In this document: positions 7,460 to 16,671 of the stretch, one piece after another | How positions within the stretch are numbered: the stretch's first letter is position 1 | How the letters are laid out: every line of letters begins with the position of its first letter | Origin: Planctomycetes bacterium UBA7888 | Lineage (GTDB): Bacteria; Planctomycetota; UBA1135 | Assembly: GCA_002500505.1 (NCBI GenBank) | Contig: DLRM01000008.1 | Span: 1 to 64,000 of the forward strand | Direction: 5' to 3' | DNA: 64,000 nt | Program-made: the position numbers and the translations under genes | Notes under the pieces: model-generated | Told to the model about the DNA's origin: nothing | What the model saw: only the letters and a program-made list of their open reading frames with translations | Database searches by the model: none

Positions 7460-9862
7460 TCAGGTACGTAGGCGGCCACCCAATTCAGAAGCGACTTTCT
7501 CCACTTTTTTCAGAAACTTTTGCTCCTCTTTCTCGGAAAGGGTTCTATCCGCAGCCCTAAGAACTGCACGGAACCCCAGACTCCTCCAGCCTTCCTCAAT
7601 AGAGCCTCCTTCAAAAAGGTCAAAGAGAGAAAGACTCTCCAGGAGCTTACCGCCCGCTTTCTTCAGTGCGCTCTCAGCTTCCAGGAATTGCACGTCCGCC
7701 GGCAGGGCCAAAGCGACATCCACTTTGATGGCAGGCATTTTCCCGGGAGAGTGAAAGGAAGACACTCGACCTTTTTCAATCGAGAGCAAAGTGTCCAAGT
7801 CTAAAAGGACAATGGAGCATTCACATCCATCAAGGCCAATGGCCGACAACACGCGGGGGTCAACAAGACCGCTAACCCCGAGCAGAGATTGCCCTGATTT
7901 CCAAGCTTGATTTTTAACGGGGTGGATCCAAGAAGGAAGTTCATCTCCCCCTTTTTCCTGCTTGGTTGCCAAAGCAGTACAAGCAATCAAATCGGCGCAG
8001 ATGGCTTGGGCTTTCCCAAACAGGCTTGTGGGGCCATCCATTCGAGGAGAATCTCCCCAAAGGCAAACAGCTAGCCATCTTTTCTGAATGGCGTCGCCAC
8101 TCCCGTCCGGAGAGTAGGACTTTGCTATCTCAAAAATACCGCCATTCCCCTGTTCACGGATGTTTCTACAGACTTGCTCTAGCAAACTCGGAATTGGGTC
8201 TCGCCGCAGAAGGTGCACTCCATCCTGGACGGGATTTGACAAGCGAACGAAATCAGATTCTTCAAGTCCAAGGTACTTCAACCAATCTCGGTGGAGGAAA
8301 GAATAGGCCTCAGTTTCAAAAAGGTTCCAAGCGCCAGCTAAGCGGTCGGACAAACGTCGCGTAAGAGCACGCATCGGGTCCTGCCATGGGGCCACAATGG
8401 GACCCTCCAAAGGTTGAGGGGAAATCTTATGGTAGCCCACCATGCGCCCCACTTCTTCGACCAAGTCAATCGGGGTTGTGACATCTTTCGTTGCTCGCCA
8501 GGAAGGCACGGTAACGCTCCAGTCAGGTTGAGAAGATTGAACTCCAAATCCCATCGCCTGAAATTTTTGGGCCACCTCTTCTGGTTGTAGTTCGAGGCCT
8601 AAAAGAGTTGCGGTCTTTCCCAATTCGAACGGCAAAGAAATCTTGGGAATCGAAAGTGCGCCGGAACAAGAAGGTGCGTGAATAATCTCCGAACCTGGGC
8701 GGAATTCCCTCAAGAGGAAGCCAAAACGGAGGAGAGCCTGTTCCGCAAGAGCAGGGTCTAAAGATTTCTCAAAGCGAGCGGAAGCTTCCGACCGTAGCGC
8801 ATGCCTCTGAGAAGTACGCCGAACCCGAACCGGCTCAAATACTGCAGACTCAAGAAGAACTTCGGTGGTCTCATCATGGACCTCAGAAGATTCACCACCC
8901 ATCACCCCTGCCAAGGCAACTGGGTTTTTCTCGTCAGCAATCACGACGTCTTCAGTGGAGAGTTTGCGGTTGACGCCATCAAGAGTTGTCAAAGCCTCGC
9001 CATCGGATGCCCGCCTTACCCGAATTTCCGGTCCCTGGATTCGACTTAAATCGAAGGCATGTGTGGGCTGACCAATTTCCTGCAAAACATAGTTGGTCAA
9101 ATCAACAACATCATTCAAAGGTCGTTGACCAACTGCAAGCAAACGATTTTGAACGAGCATTGAGGAGGGCTTGGGTGGGGTATCCAGTTCAACTAAGAGG
9201 CCCCAATATTGAGGACAGCTTGCAGTGTCCTCCACATGAATTGGAAAACTACTCGTCTCACGAGGCCATCCATCCAGAACAGGAAGTGGCTTTAGTTCTC
9301 TATCTAAAATTGCAGAGAGCTCTCGAGCAAAGCCGTAATGTCCCCAAAGGTCTGGGCGGTGAGTGAGAGATTTATTATCTAATTCCAAGACGGAATCGAG
9401 GATGCCTAGCCAGTCCACCAAGCGATGCCCTATCGGCGCATCCGCATCCAGCTCCAAAATCCCAGCGTGGGACTCAGACAACTCGAGCTCTTGTTCAGAG
9501 CAAATCATCCCGCGTGATTCAAGACCGCGCAGTTTTGCTTTCTTGATTTTCAAATCTCCAGGCAAGCAAGAACCCAGAGGAGCGAAAGCGACCTTTAAGC
9601 CCTTTCGTACATTCGGAGCGCCACAAACCACTTGGGCAGGCTCATCAGCGCCATACTCCACAGAAGTCACAGAAAGCTTGTCCGCATCCGGGTGCGGTCC
9701 GCATTCCAAAACTTCGCCCACAACCACATCCAGAATACCTTCGCCGTAGACTTCAACCCCTTCAACCTCGGCAGTGTGCAGGGATAAAAGCTCGGCAATT
9801 CGCTGAGGCTCGAGATCGGACAAATCCACAAAGTCGTTCAGCCAGTTCAGAGAAATTTTCAT
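7460..9862 (-). CDS. pheT: Phenylalanyl-tRNA synthetase beta subunit
   Basis: The beta subunit of the (alpha-beta)2 enzyme charging tRNA-Phe. The start MKISLNWLNDFVDL at 9862 was chosen over an upstream ATG at 9904 because it matches the family N-terminus and gives a TAATG junction with pheS. The 800-aa protein has the EMAP-like tRNA-binding domain (about 39-150), the B3/B4 editing domain, B5, the catalytic-like core and a C-terminal anticodon-binding FDX-ACB domain (last about 95 residues). It is the last gene of the minus-strand atp/translation array. Confidence 0.97.
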   Translation of the reverse strand: MKISLNWLNDFVDLSDLEPQRIAELLSLHTAEVEGVEVYGEGILDVVVGEVLECGPHPDADKLSVTSVEYGADEPAQVVCGAPNVRKGLKVAFAPLGSCLPGDLKIKKAKLRGLESRGMICSEQELELSESHAGILELDADAPIGHRLVDWLGILDSVLELDNKSLTHRPDLWGHYGFARELSAILDRELKPLPVLDGWPRETSSFPIHVEDTASCPQYWGLLVELDTPPKPSSMLVQNRLLAVGQRPLNDVVDLTNYVLQEIGQPTHAFDLSRIQGPEIRVRRASDGEALTTLDGVNRKLSTEDVVIADEKNPVALAGVMGGESSEVHDETTEVLLESAVFEPVRVRRTSQRHALRSEASARFEKSLDPALAEQALLRFGFLLREFRPGSEIIHAPSCSGALSIPKISLPFELGKTATLLGLELQPEEVAQKFQAMGFGVQSSQPDWSVTVPSWRATKDVTTPIDLVEEVGRMVGYHKISPQPLEGPIVAPWQDPMRALTRRLSDRLAGAWNLFETEAYSFLHRDWLKYLGLEESDFVRLSNPVQDGVHLLRRDPIPSLLEQVCRNIREQGNGGIFEIAKSYSPDGSGDAIQKRWLAVCLWGDSPRMDGPTSLFGKAQAICADLIACTALATKQEKGGDELPSWIHPVKNQAWKSGQSLLGVSGLVDPRVLSAIGLDGCECSIVLLDLDTLLSIEKGRVSSFHSPGKMPAIKVDVALALPADVQFLEAESALKKAGGKLLESLSLFDLFEGGSIEEGWRSLGFRAVLRAADRTLSEKEEQKFLKKVEKVASELGGRLRT

Positions 9863-10902
9863 TAAAATTGCTCCAAGAATCGAAGATCCCCACTCAGCAT
9901 CCAACGAATGTCATTGATTCCATAGCGCAACATGACCATCCGAGAAAGTCCTAGACCAAAGGCAAAACCACTAAAGTGTTCCGGGTCAACATCACAAGCT
10001 TTTAGAACGTGGGGGTGAACAAGTCCACCAGGCATCAACTCAATCCAAGTCGACCCTTTGCACACCCTGCAGCCGTCTTCACAAAAAGGGCAGCGAGCAT
10101 CTAGCTCAAAACCAGGCTCCACAAAGGGAAAGAAACCTGGACGAAGACGAGTTTCCACTTTTCGCCCAAAGACTCCTTCAAGAAGAGTGTTCATGGCATG
10201 CAACATATGGGAGACTCCAACCCCCTTTCCAACCACAAGTCCTTCCATTTGATGGAACGTGTGATCATGAGTGGCATCCTGTGTTTCCTGACGAAAAACT
10301 CTGCCGGGTGCAATGACCTTCAAAGGAGCGCCAAACTTTCGAAGAGCGCGAACTTGAACTGGAGAGGTGTGCGTTCTCATACAGGTCCCATCGCCAGCGC
10401 CCGGAGAGCTTGGCTCCCGCACCCAAATGGTGTCATGCGATTCTCGGGCGGGATGATCTCCAGGAATATTGAGAGCATCGAAATTATTCGATTCCATCTC
10501 CAATTCGGGGCCATCCACAACATAGAAGCCCATTGAAGAAAACAAATCTTCAAGTTCGCGGCGAATCCGCGTTAAAGGATGAAGTCCACCCGCAGGAGCC
10601 GAGGGCCCTGGCAGAGTTGGGTCAAATCCTTCTCCCAAAAGATCTGCCTGGAGTTTTTCCTCATCGAACCCCTTGCGCCGTTCCTGAATGGACGCTTGAA
10701 CCTCACCCTTGATTTCATTGGACAGCTTCCCCATCAAGGGGCGCTCTTCAGCAGAAAGGCTACCGAGCTGCTTAAGCAGGGAAGTCAGCTCCCCATTCCG
10801 GCCAAGGTATTGGACCTCAACCTCCCGCAACTCGGCATCGGACCCAGCCCCCGAAAGGGCTTCTAGGGCAGATTGGCGGAGTTCTTCTAGGGCGTCGCGC
10901 AT
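9862..10902 (-). CDS. pheS: Phenylalanyl-tRNA synthetase alpha subunit
   Basis: The catalytic class II subunit, 346 aa, normal length. Seen: an N-terminal coiled-coil arm (1-85), motif 2 (RVFRQETQDATHDHTFHQME) and motif 3 (FGLGLSRMVMLRYGI) near the C-terminus. Between them is a CPFC...CRVC pair of CXXC-type motifs, a zinc-knuckle-like insert found in some bacterial PheS proteins. The TAA stop shares one base with the pheT ATG, so the two subunits are translationally coupled. Confidence 0.97.
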   Translation of the reverse strand: MRDALEELRQSALEALSGAGSDAELREVEVQYLGRNGELTSLLKQLGSLSAEERPLMGKLSNEIKGEVQASIQERRKGFDEEKLQADLLGEGFDPTLPGPSAPAGGLHPLTRIRRELEDLFSSMGFYVVDGPELEMESNNFDALNIPGDHPARESHDTIWVREPSSPGAGDGTCMRTHTSPVQVRALRKFGAPLKVIAPGRVFRQETQDATHDHTFHQMEGLVVGKGVGVSHMLHAMNTLLEGVFGRKVETRLRPGFFPFVEPGFELDARCPFCEDGCRVCKGSTWIELMPGGLVHPHVLKACDVDPEHFSGFAFGLGLSRMVMLRYGINDIRWMLSGDLRFLEQF

Positions 10903-10915
10903 GACGCCGAATAGT

Positions 10916-11275
10916 TTAGGCGGCGAGGGACTCTTTTGCGCGCTCTACGACGACAGAAAATGCTGCGGGGTCGTGAAAAGCGAGTTCTGAGAGGGCCTTT
11001 CGGTCAATATCCATACCAGCCTTTCCCATCCCATGGATGAGCTTACTGTAAGACAGGCCATTGGAGCGGGCAGCGGCATTGAGGCGCTGAATCCAAAGGC
11101 GGCGGAAAACCCTTTTGCGATTCCTACGGTCCCGGAAGGCGAACATCCCTGAGCGAAGCAGGGTTTCCTTCACGGTGCGGACCAATTTCCTGCGGGCACC
11201 CCAATTTCCTTTCGCGCGGCGCATAAGACGGCGACGGCGGCGAAGACGAGGTACTACATTTCGTGCGCGTGTCAT
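10916..11275 (-). CDS. rplT: Ribosomal protein L20
   Basis: An early-assembly 23S rRNA-binding protein, 119 aa. Seen: a strongly basic N-terminal helix (PRLRRRRRLMRRAKGNWG) and the typical FRDRRNRKRVFRRLWIQRLNAAAR block. In E. coli and B. subtilis L20 represses the infC-rpmI-rplT operon by binding its mRNA; the same gene order here makes such feedback plausible, but I did not identify the leader pseudoknot. It lies 11 bases from rpmI and 13 from pheS. Confidence 0.97.
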   Translation of the reverse strand: MTRARNVVPRLRRRRRLMRRAKGNWGARRKLVRTVKETLLRSGMFAFRDRRNRKRVFRRLWIQRLNAAARSNGLSYSKLIHGMGKAGMDIDRKALSELAFHDPAAFSVVVERAKESLAA

Positions 11276-11286
11276 GGATTCAACTC

Positions 11287-11484
11287 CTAGCCTTTCAGAA
11301 GAAGTGCTCGCATGTTTGCGGCGAATTTACCAGCAACGAGAGTCGCCTGACGCAATCCGCGACGGCGCTTCGCTGACTTGGGAGAGAGGATGTGTCCGGT
11401 ACCCATATGGCGCCGCAAGACCTTTCCGGTCTTGGTGACTTTCATCCGTTTGGCGATGGCTTTTTTGGTTTTCTGCTTGGGCAC
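11287..11484 (-). CDS. rpmI: Ribosomal protein L35
   Basis: A 65-aa basic protein of the large subunit. It starts MPKQKTKKAIAKRMKVT and contains the family signature RRHMGTGHILSPKSAKRRRGLR. It sits between infC and rplT, the conserved position. The 73 bases between infC and rpmI would be the place for an L20-responsive leader. Confidence 0.97.
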   Translation of the reverse strand: MPKQKTKKAIAKRMKVTKTGKVLRRHMGTGHILSPKSAKRRRGLRQATLVAGKFAANMRALLLKG

Positions 11485-11557
11485 TGCTGTTACAAGTGGC
11501 TTGGTTCCAAGGATTTGGACTCGGCATTTTACCTAAGCCCACGGCAGGGTCAAGGGG

Positions 11558-12097
11558 TTATCGCTTCCCGAGGAGGAGGTTCATGCGACGCCCCTCCATC
11601 CGAGGTTGGCGTTCCAACTTGGCAAGATCCTCCAACAGCTCCACCACTTTGATTAGAACCTCCTTGCCGAGGTACTGGTAGGCCATTTCCCGGCCGCGGA
11701 ACAAACAGGTCACCTGGACCTTGTGGCCTGCCTCAAGGAATTCGCGGGCCTTCCGGACCTTTATCTCCAGGTCGTGAGTGTCAATCTTCGGACGAACCCG
11801 AATCTCCTTCAAAATGGAGGAAGCGGAGCGAGAACGCGTCTGTTTCTTCTTTTGCTCATACTTGAAGCGCCCGTAGTCAATAATCTTGCAAACAGGGGGC
11901 CTGGAATTGGGGGCAACTTCCACCAAATCCATGCCGGCTTCTCTAGCCAATTTGAGGGCTTCCGTTGTTGGGGTAGGCCCAATCTGGTCACCTTCAGGCC
12001 CAATCAGAAAGACTTCCTTTATTCGAATACGGTTATTGACGCGGTAGCGCTCCCTTTCAGGGGGAGCAAAGCGGGATCTTCTTTTACGGGGAGGGAT
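11558..12097 (-). CDS. infC: Translation initiation factor IF-3, predicted AUC start
   Basis: IF-3 binds the 30S subunit and rejects non-canonical start codons. The reading frame opens directly after the aspS stop and contains no ATG, GTG or TTG before residue 50 (ATG at 11948-11950), which lies inside the N-domain. The conserved RVNNRIRIKEVFLIGPEG begins at residue 19 if translation starts at the ATC at 12095-12097. An AAGGAG Shine-Dalgarno lies at 12107-12112, 9 bases upstream. This gives 179 aa, the usual IF-3 length. Non-canonical AUU/AUC/AUA starts are a known autoregulatory device of infC. The C-domain is complete (ends RMNLLLGKR). Confidence 0.93.
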   Translation of the reverse strand: MPPRKRRSRFAPPERERYRVNNRIRIKEVFLIGPEGDQIGPTPTTEALKLAREAGMDLVEVAPNSRPPVCKIIDYGRFKYEQKKKQTRSRSASSILKEIRVRPKIDTHDLEIKVRKAREFLEAGHKVQVTCLFRGREMAYQYLGKEVLIKVVELLEDLAKLERQPRMEGRRMNLLLGKR

Positions 12098-12106
12098 GTG
12101 GAGGGT

Positions 12107-12112
12107 CTCCTT
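12107..12112 (-). promoter_or_regulatory. Shine-Dalgarno AAGGAG deciding the infC AUC start
   Basis: On the minus strand the sequence reads AAGGAG, nine bases, then ATC. This is one of the strongest ribosome-binding sites in the window and has no standard start codon at the right distance. It supports initiation at the AUC codon of infC. Confidence 0.8.
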
Positions 12113-12145
12113 GGTTTGGGACGGATAGTCCTTGAATTCTAACGA

Positions 12146-13927
12146 TTATTCTGATTTTAGGGATTTCTGAGTAATTCCGAGCTCGTCAAGTTGAGCAGGA
12201 TCTACATCAGAAGGAGCTCCTGTCAGAGGACAGGAACCGGTGGCAGTTTTCGGGAAAGGGATGACCTCCCGAATCGATGAAGCCTCAAAAAGCAAGGCAT
12301 AAAGGCGGTCCAAGCCAATGGCAAAGCCGCCGTGGGGTGGTGGACCGTATTGAAAGGCCTCCAACAGGAACTCAAATCGACGCTTAGCCTCCTTGACATC
12401 CATTCCAATTGCGGAGAAAACGGTCTGCTGAAGATCCGAGTCGTGGATTCGAATGGAGCCGGAGCCCAATTCAACGCCATTCAGTACCAAGTCATAGGCC
12501 CGAGAGCGAATGCCTTCCTTTTGCCCCTCCGCCAAAGCAGAGATGTCCTCAGGGAAAGGCGAGGTAAATGGGTGGTGGGCAGGAGTCCATTCCCCATCGT
12601 CAATTTCTTCAAAGAGCGGAAATTCCGTGACCCAAAGAAGACGGTCTGGCCCGGAGACGATACCCATGAGTTCTCCGCAGTGGCGGCGAACCGTATCCAA
12701 GGCGACCATGGCGCGGCGAGGCTGGTCCGCAATTGTGATCAGAAGATCCCCCACTTCAGCGGAAAGAGCGGCCATAAATTCTGGCCCGCCTTCCCCTTTC
12801 AAGAAGCGAGACAGAGGGCCGGTCGGACCGTCCTCTCCAACTTTACACCAGGCCGCTCCACCCGCACCTGCATCTCGAGCGGCTTGCTCAATAGAATCAA
12901 TTTGCTTCCGAGAGAGTTCGGCGCCCCCAGGTATGCGAATTCCACGAACCCAACCACCGCTCTCAAGGACGGATTCGAAAACGCCAAACCCGATGTTTCC
13001 GGCAACTGCTGTAAGGTTCTCAATTTCAAGAGGGTTCCTAAGATCAGGCTTATCCGTTGCAAAGCGTCGAACGGACTCGGAATATGGCATCCGCTCAAAG
13101 GGAGCAGAAAGGTCTTCGCCCTTCAAATCCCGGTACAGGCGAACCATGACCGACTCAACCAAGGCATATACATCTTCTTCATCAACAAAGGACATTTCCA
13201 TATCCAGCTGAGTGAATTCAGGCTGACGATCTGCACGCAAATCTTCGTCGCGTAAACAACGGGCAATCTGAAAATAACGGTCAAGCCCACCCACCATAGA
13301 GAGTTGCTTGAAAAGCTGTGGTGACTGAGGCAAGGCATACCAATTCCCTTTTTGGGCACGGCTTGGCACCAAATAGTCGCGCGCTCCTTCGGGAGTCGAT
13401 TTTGTCAAGAGTGGAGTCTCCACCTCAACGAATCCATCCTCCTGCAAAGCGCAGCGAATGGCATGGTTGGCCCGAGAACGAAGCTCAATAAGTTTCGTCA
13501 TGGGGCGGCGGCGCAAATCCAAGTAACGGTACTTCAAACGCAATTCTTCAGGAACATCAATCTCATCCTGAACTTCAAAAGGAACACGAGCAGACCGAGA
13601 GAGAATGTCCAACTTTTCAACGAGTAGTTCGACATCTCCGGTCGGCTTATCCTTCTTGCGCTGCCCTTCGATTCGCATCCGAAGAGTTCCTTCAACTTGG
13701 ATGCAATCCTCCGGGTGCAAATCCGCTAAAGCCGAACGCGCCTCAGAACTGGCATCTTCATCTCCAACGATTTGGAGAGTTCCGTAGCGGTCCCGTAGGT
13801 CCACGAAGTGGACACCTCCGTGGTTGCGACGAGCCGAAACCCATCCACTCACGCGGATGTGCTCACCTACCTGCTCGGCACGAAGGTCACCGCAGCCGTG
13901 GGTACGGCCAGCGATGGACCTACTCAT
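12146..13927 (-). CDS. aspS: Aspartyl-tRNA synthetase (bacterial type)
   Basis: A class II synthetase of 593 aa, the bacterial length including the GAD insertion domain. Seen: an N-terminal OB-fold (about 18-105, RVSGWVSARRNHGGVHFVDL), motif 2 (FQIARCLRDEDLRADRQPEF), the QSPQLFKQ loop, and motif 3 (GGFAIGLDRLYALL). Whether it is discriminating or also charges tRNA-Asn cannot be told. It overlaps atpC by 4 bases and stands where thrS precedes infC in enterobacteria. Confidence 0.97.
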   Translation of the reverse strand: MSRSIAGRTHGCGDLRAEQVGEHIRVSGWVSARRNHGGVHFVDLRDRYGTLQIVGDEDASSEARSALADLHPEDCIQVEGTLRMRIEGQRKKDKPTGDVELLVEKLDILSRSARVPFEVQDEIDVPEELRLKYRYLDLRRRPMTKLIELRSRANHAIRCALQEDGFVEVETPLLTKSTPEGARDYLVPSRAQKGNWYALPQSPQLFKQLSMVGGLDRYFQIARCLRDEDLRADRQPEFTQLDMEMSFVDEEDVYALVESVMVRLYRDLKGEDLSAPFERMPYSESVRRFATDKPDLRNPLEIENLTAVAGNIGFGVFESVLESGGWVRGIRIPGGAELSRKQIDSIEQAARDAGAGGAAWCKVGEDGPTGPLSRFLKGEGGPEFMAALSAEVGDLLITIADQPRRAMVALDTVRRHCGELMGIVSGPDRLLWVTEFPLFEEIDDGEWTPAHHPFTSPFPEDISALAEGQKEGIRSRAYDLVLNGVELGSGSIRIHDSDLQQTVFSAIGMDVKEAKRRFEFLLEAFQYGPPPHGGFAIGLDRLYALLFEASSIREVIPFPKTATGSCPLTGAPSDVDPAQLDELGITQKSLKSE

Positions 13928-14328
13928 GAACGATTGCCATATTTTTCACGAGCGAGGGCGCGGCGGAGAGAAGACACAGCACGAGCATAGTCATATTCCG
14001 CCTTATTCGCACGAATTCGCTTCCGAGCTCTTTCGGCTGCGGAGCGGGCGCGTTCTAAATCAACATCCGAAGCTTTTTCGGCAGAGCGCGTCAGAACAGT
14101 CAAAACATTGTCCCTGATTTCAGCAAAGCCATCGTGAATCAGGAGGTCCACATCTCCGCCATCAGAAAGCTTGGCAGTCAATAGGTTGCTTGCAGTCAAA
14201 GAAACCATGGGAGCATGCCGAGGCAAAATACCAAAGAAACCGTCCTCACCTGGAAAGATTGCAGAAGCCACCTCAGCCTCAAGAAGGACTTTTTCAGGAG
14301 AAATGACGCGAAGTTTGAAGCCTACCAT
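13924..14328 (-). CDS. atpC: ATP synthase F1 epsilon subunit
   Basis: The central-stalk subunit that couples rotation and can inhibit ATP hydrolysis, 134 aa. Seen: the N-terminal beta-sandwich with the signature FPGEDGFFGILPRHAPMV (25-42) and a C-terminal two-helix region rich in Arg and Ala (about 88-134). Its TGA stop overlaps the aspS ATG (ATGA), tying the ATP synthase operon to the translation genes. Confidence 0.96.
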   Translation of the reverse strand: MVGFKLRVISPEKVLLEAEVASAIFPGEDGFFGILPRHAPMVSLTASNLLTAKLSDGGDVDLLIHDGFAEIRDNVLTVLTRSAEKASDVDLERARSAAERARKRIRANKAEYDYARAVSSLRRALAREKYGNRS

Positions 14329-14339
14329 GGTTATTCAGC

Positions 14340-15773
14340 CTACATGTCTTTGGCTTTTTCAACGGCTTCATCAATGCCGCCGACCATGTAGAAAGCCTGT
14401 TCAGGGAGGTCATCGTGCTTTCCTTCCAGGATTTCCTCAAAGGAACGGACGGCCTCGTCTTTAGGGACAAATCGACCCGGAACACCTGTGAAGGATTCTG
14501 CAACAAAGAATGGTTGAGAAAGGAATCTCTGAAGACGGCGCGCACGGTGTACGATTTGCTTGTCTTCCCCGGAAAGCTCTTCCATGCCCAAAATGGCAAT
14601 AATGTCTTTCAGGTCAGCGTAACGCTGGAGAACTCGCTGTACTTCTGTTGCCACTTTGTAGTGGTGCTCGCCCACAACTTGAGGGTCCAACATTCGGCTT
14701 GTGGATTTGAGAGGGTGTACTGCAGGGTAAATACCCAACTCAGAAATCGCCCGGTCAAGGAGAATCGTGGAATCCAAGTGAGCAAAAGAGGCCACCGGTG
14801 CGGGGTCAGTGAAGTCATCCGCAGGAACATAAACGGCCTGCATCGAAGTCACAGAACCCTTCTTGGTGGAAGTGATGCGCTCTTGAAGAGCTCCCATTTC
14901 CGAACCCAAGGTTGGCTGATAGCCCACAGCCGAAGGAATCCGGCCGAGGAGTGCAGAAACCTCAGAACCCGCCTGAACAAAGCGGAAAATGTTGTCCACG
15001 AAAAGAAGCACATCTTTACCCTCCGTGTCACGGAAGTATTCTGCCATCGTCAAGCCAGAAAGTGCAATCCGCAGACGAGCGCCGGGAGGTTCGTTCATTT
15101 GACCGAACACCAGAACCGCATTATCAATTACAGCAGCCTTTCCCCCATCGGGAGTTGTGTACTCGGATTCGGACATCTCAAGCCAAAGGTCATTACCTTC
15201 ACGAGTCCGTTCACCTACACCGCAGAAAACAGAGAAACCACCTTTCTCAACAGCAGTGATTCGAATGAGCTCCTGGATCAAAACAGTTTTACCAACACCA
15301 GCACCACCAAATAGGCCAATCTTTCCACCCTTCGCAAAGGGGCAAAGAAGGTCAACGACTTTGAGACCGGTTTCGAAAACTTCAGAAACCGCTTCTTGTT
15401 CTTCAAAGCTAGGCGCCGGGCGGTGAATAGGCCAATACTCTTTTGCGTCAACATCCCCTTTGAAAACGGCATCCAGAGGCTGACCGAGAAGATTAAAAAC
15501 TCGACCCGTTGTGCACTCACCAACAGGCACAGAGATGGGGGCACCGGTCGCATGAGCTGAAGTGCCACGCTGAAGACCGTCCGTTGAGGCCATCGCAACG
15601 CAACGAACAAGGTCGTCGCCTAAGTGCTGGGCAACCTCTAAGACTAGGTCGGGGGCCCCTTCGCGGGGGACACTAACCGCATCATTGATGGCGGGCATGT
15701 CGGTTTCGACAAAAGCAACATCAACGACAGGGCCGAAGATTTGTTTAACAGTTCCAGTTGTTTGGGAAGTCAT
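14340..15773 (-). CDS. atpD: ATP synthase F1 beta subunit
   Basis: The catalytic subunit of F1, 477 aa. Seen: P-loop GGAGVGKTVLI (about 157-167), the GERTREGNDL segment, Walker B region LLFVDNIFRFVQAGSEVSALLGR, and the TSTKKGSVTSMQAVYVPADDFTDPAP block. It is full length with no anomaly and lies between atpG and atpC as is usual. Confidence 0.98.
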   Translation of the reverse strand: MTSQTTGTVKQIFGPVVDVAFVETDMPAINDAVSVPREGAPDLVLEVAQHLGDDLVRCVAMASTDGLQRGTSAHATGAPISVPVGECTTGRVFNLLGQPLDAVFKGDVDAKEYWPIHRPAPSFEEQEAVSEVFETGLKVVDLLCPFAKGGKIGLFGGAGVGKTVLIQELIRITAVEKGGFSVFCGVGERTREGNDLWLEMSESEYTTPDGGKAAVIDNAVLVFGQMNEPPGARLRIALSGLTMAEYFRDTEGKDVLLFVDNIFRFVQAGSEVSALLGRIPSAVGYQPTLGSEMGALQERITSTKKGSVTSMQAVYVPADDFTDPAPVASFAHLDSTILLDRAISELGIYPAVHPLKSTSRMLDPQVVGEHHYKVATEVQRVLQRYADLKDIIAILGMEELSGEDKQIVHRARRLQRFLSQPFFVAESFTGVPGRFVPKDEAVRSFEEILEGKHDDLPEQAFYMVGGIDEAVEKAKDM

Positions 15774-15790
15774 GGTGAACGATGGCAGGC

Positions 15791-16657
15791 TTAAAGTGCT
15801 TCAGCGCCCGAGACAATCTCGAGAATCTCGCTGGTAATCTTCTGCTGGCGCGCTTTGTTGTAAGCACGATTGATTTCCTTCTTCATATCAGCTGCGGCTT
15901 CCGTTGCGTTCTTCATTGCAAAGCGACGAGCAGCGTACTCAGAAGTGATGGATTCGAGCATGGCGTGGTTAACCGCAGTCTCGAGGTATTTGGGAATGAG
16001 GCGACCCAAAACATCCGGGGCGCCCGGTTCAAGAATGGTGTCGTCACCAGCTTCTTCAGCAGGTGATTGGATGGGGAGAAAAGACTCCAAAACAGGCACA
16101 TACTTCATCATCGAAAAAAATCGAGTGAAGCACAAGTCCACGCCCGAAACTTCCCCATTCAGGAAAGCTTTAACTAGAGCTGAACTTATGGCGGCCGCAT
16201 CCGCAAAGGTGGCTTTCTCAAGCACATGCTCCTCAAGGTAAGCCGAGACTTGGTAATCAGAACGGCTTGCATGGGCGATGGCCTTCCGGCCCATCACGAA
16301 GAAAACATGCTCTCCTTTCCGTTCGGCCAACTGAGCGTCCAAGAAACGTTGGACATTGGAGTTGTAAGCGCCGCACAAACCGCGGTCGGAGCCAATGAAG
16401 AGAACGGCTCGCGGAGCCGAAGGATTGCCCGCCGCGAAAAGACTGGCCGCTTCCCCAGCAAGGCGGGGATTCGACTGAACAGCACCCGAAAGACGGCGAA
16501 CAAGTTCTTCAATTTCACCAGAGTAAGGCTTAGAGGCCACCGCGCGATCTTGGAAACGACGAAGCTTTGTAGTCGCAACCATTTCCATCGCCCCGGTAAT
16601 TTTTTGAATATTACCGACGCTTGTGATGCGTTGACGAAGATCGCGGAGATTAGCCAC
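15791..16657 (-). CDS. atpG: ATP synthase F1 gamma subunit
   Basis: The rotor shaft of F1, 288 aa. Seen: the N-terminal coiled-coil helix with the signature RDLRQRITSVGNIQKITGAMEMV, the GSDRGLCGAYNSN motif, and the C-terminal helix ending ...KARQQKITSEILEIVSGAEAL typical of the family. Normal length and context. Confidence 0.97.
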   Translation of the reverse strand: MANLRDLRQRITSVGNIQKITGAMEMVATTKLRRFQDRAVASKPYSGEIEELVRRLSGAVQSNPRLAGEAASLFAAGNPSAPRAVLFIGSDRGLCGAYNSNVQRFLDAQLAERKGEHVFFVMGRKAIAHASRSDYQVSAYLEEHVLEKATFADAAAISSALVKAFLNGEVSGVDLCFTRFFSMMKYVPVLESFLPIQSPAEEAGDDTILEPGAPDVLGRLIPKYLETAVNHAMLESITSEYAARRFAMKNATEAAADMKKEINRAYNKARQQKITSEILEIVSGAEAL

Positions 16658-16671
16658 TTTGAGGAATTGTT

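Noticed and set aside
9863..9904. A 14-residue longer PheT
   Set aside because: It overlaps the end of pheS, and MKISLNWLNDF is the conserved start.
11485..11557. L20-binding leader between infC and rpmI
   Set aside because: The context is right, but I could not draw a supported pseudoknot by eye, so it is not listed as a feature.
12332..13255. A 307-codon plus-strand open frame inside aspS
   Set aside because: It is fully antisense to a well-conserved aspS, with no recognisable protein motif. It is a codon-bias shadow.
14415..15314. A 299-codon plus-strand open frame inside atpD
   Set aside because: Antisense to atpD, whose motifs are intact; no family features.
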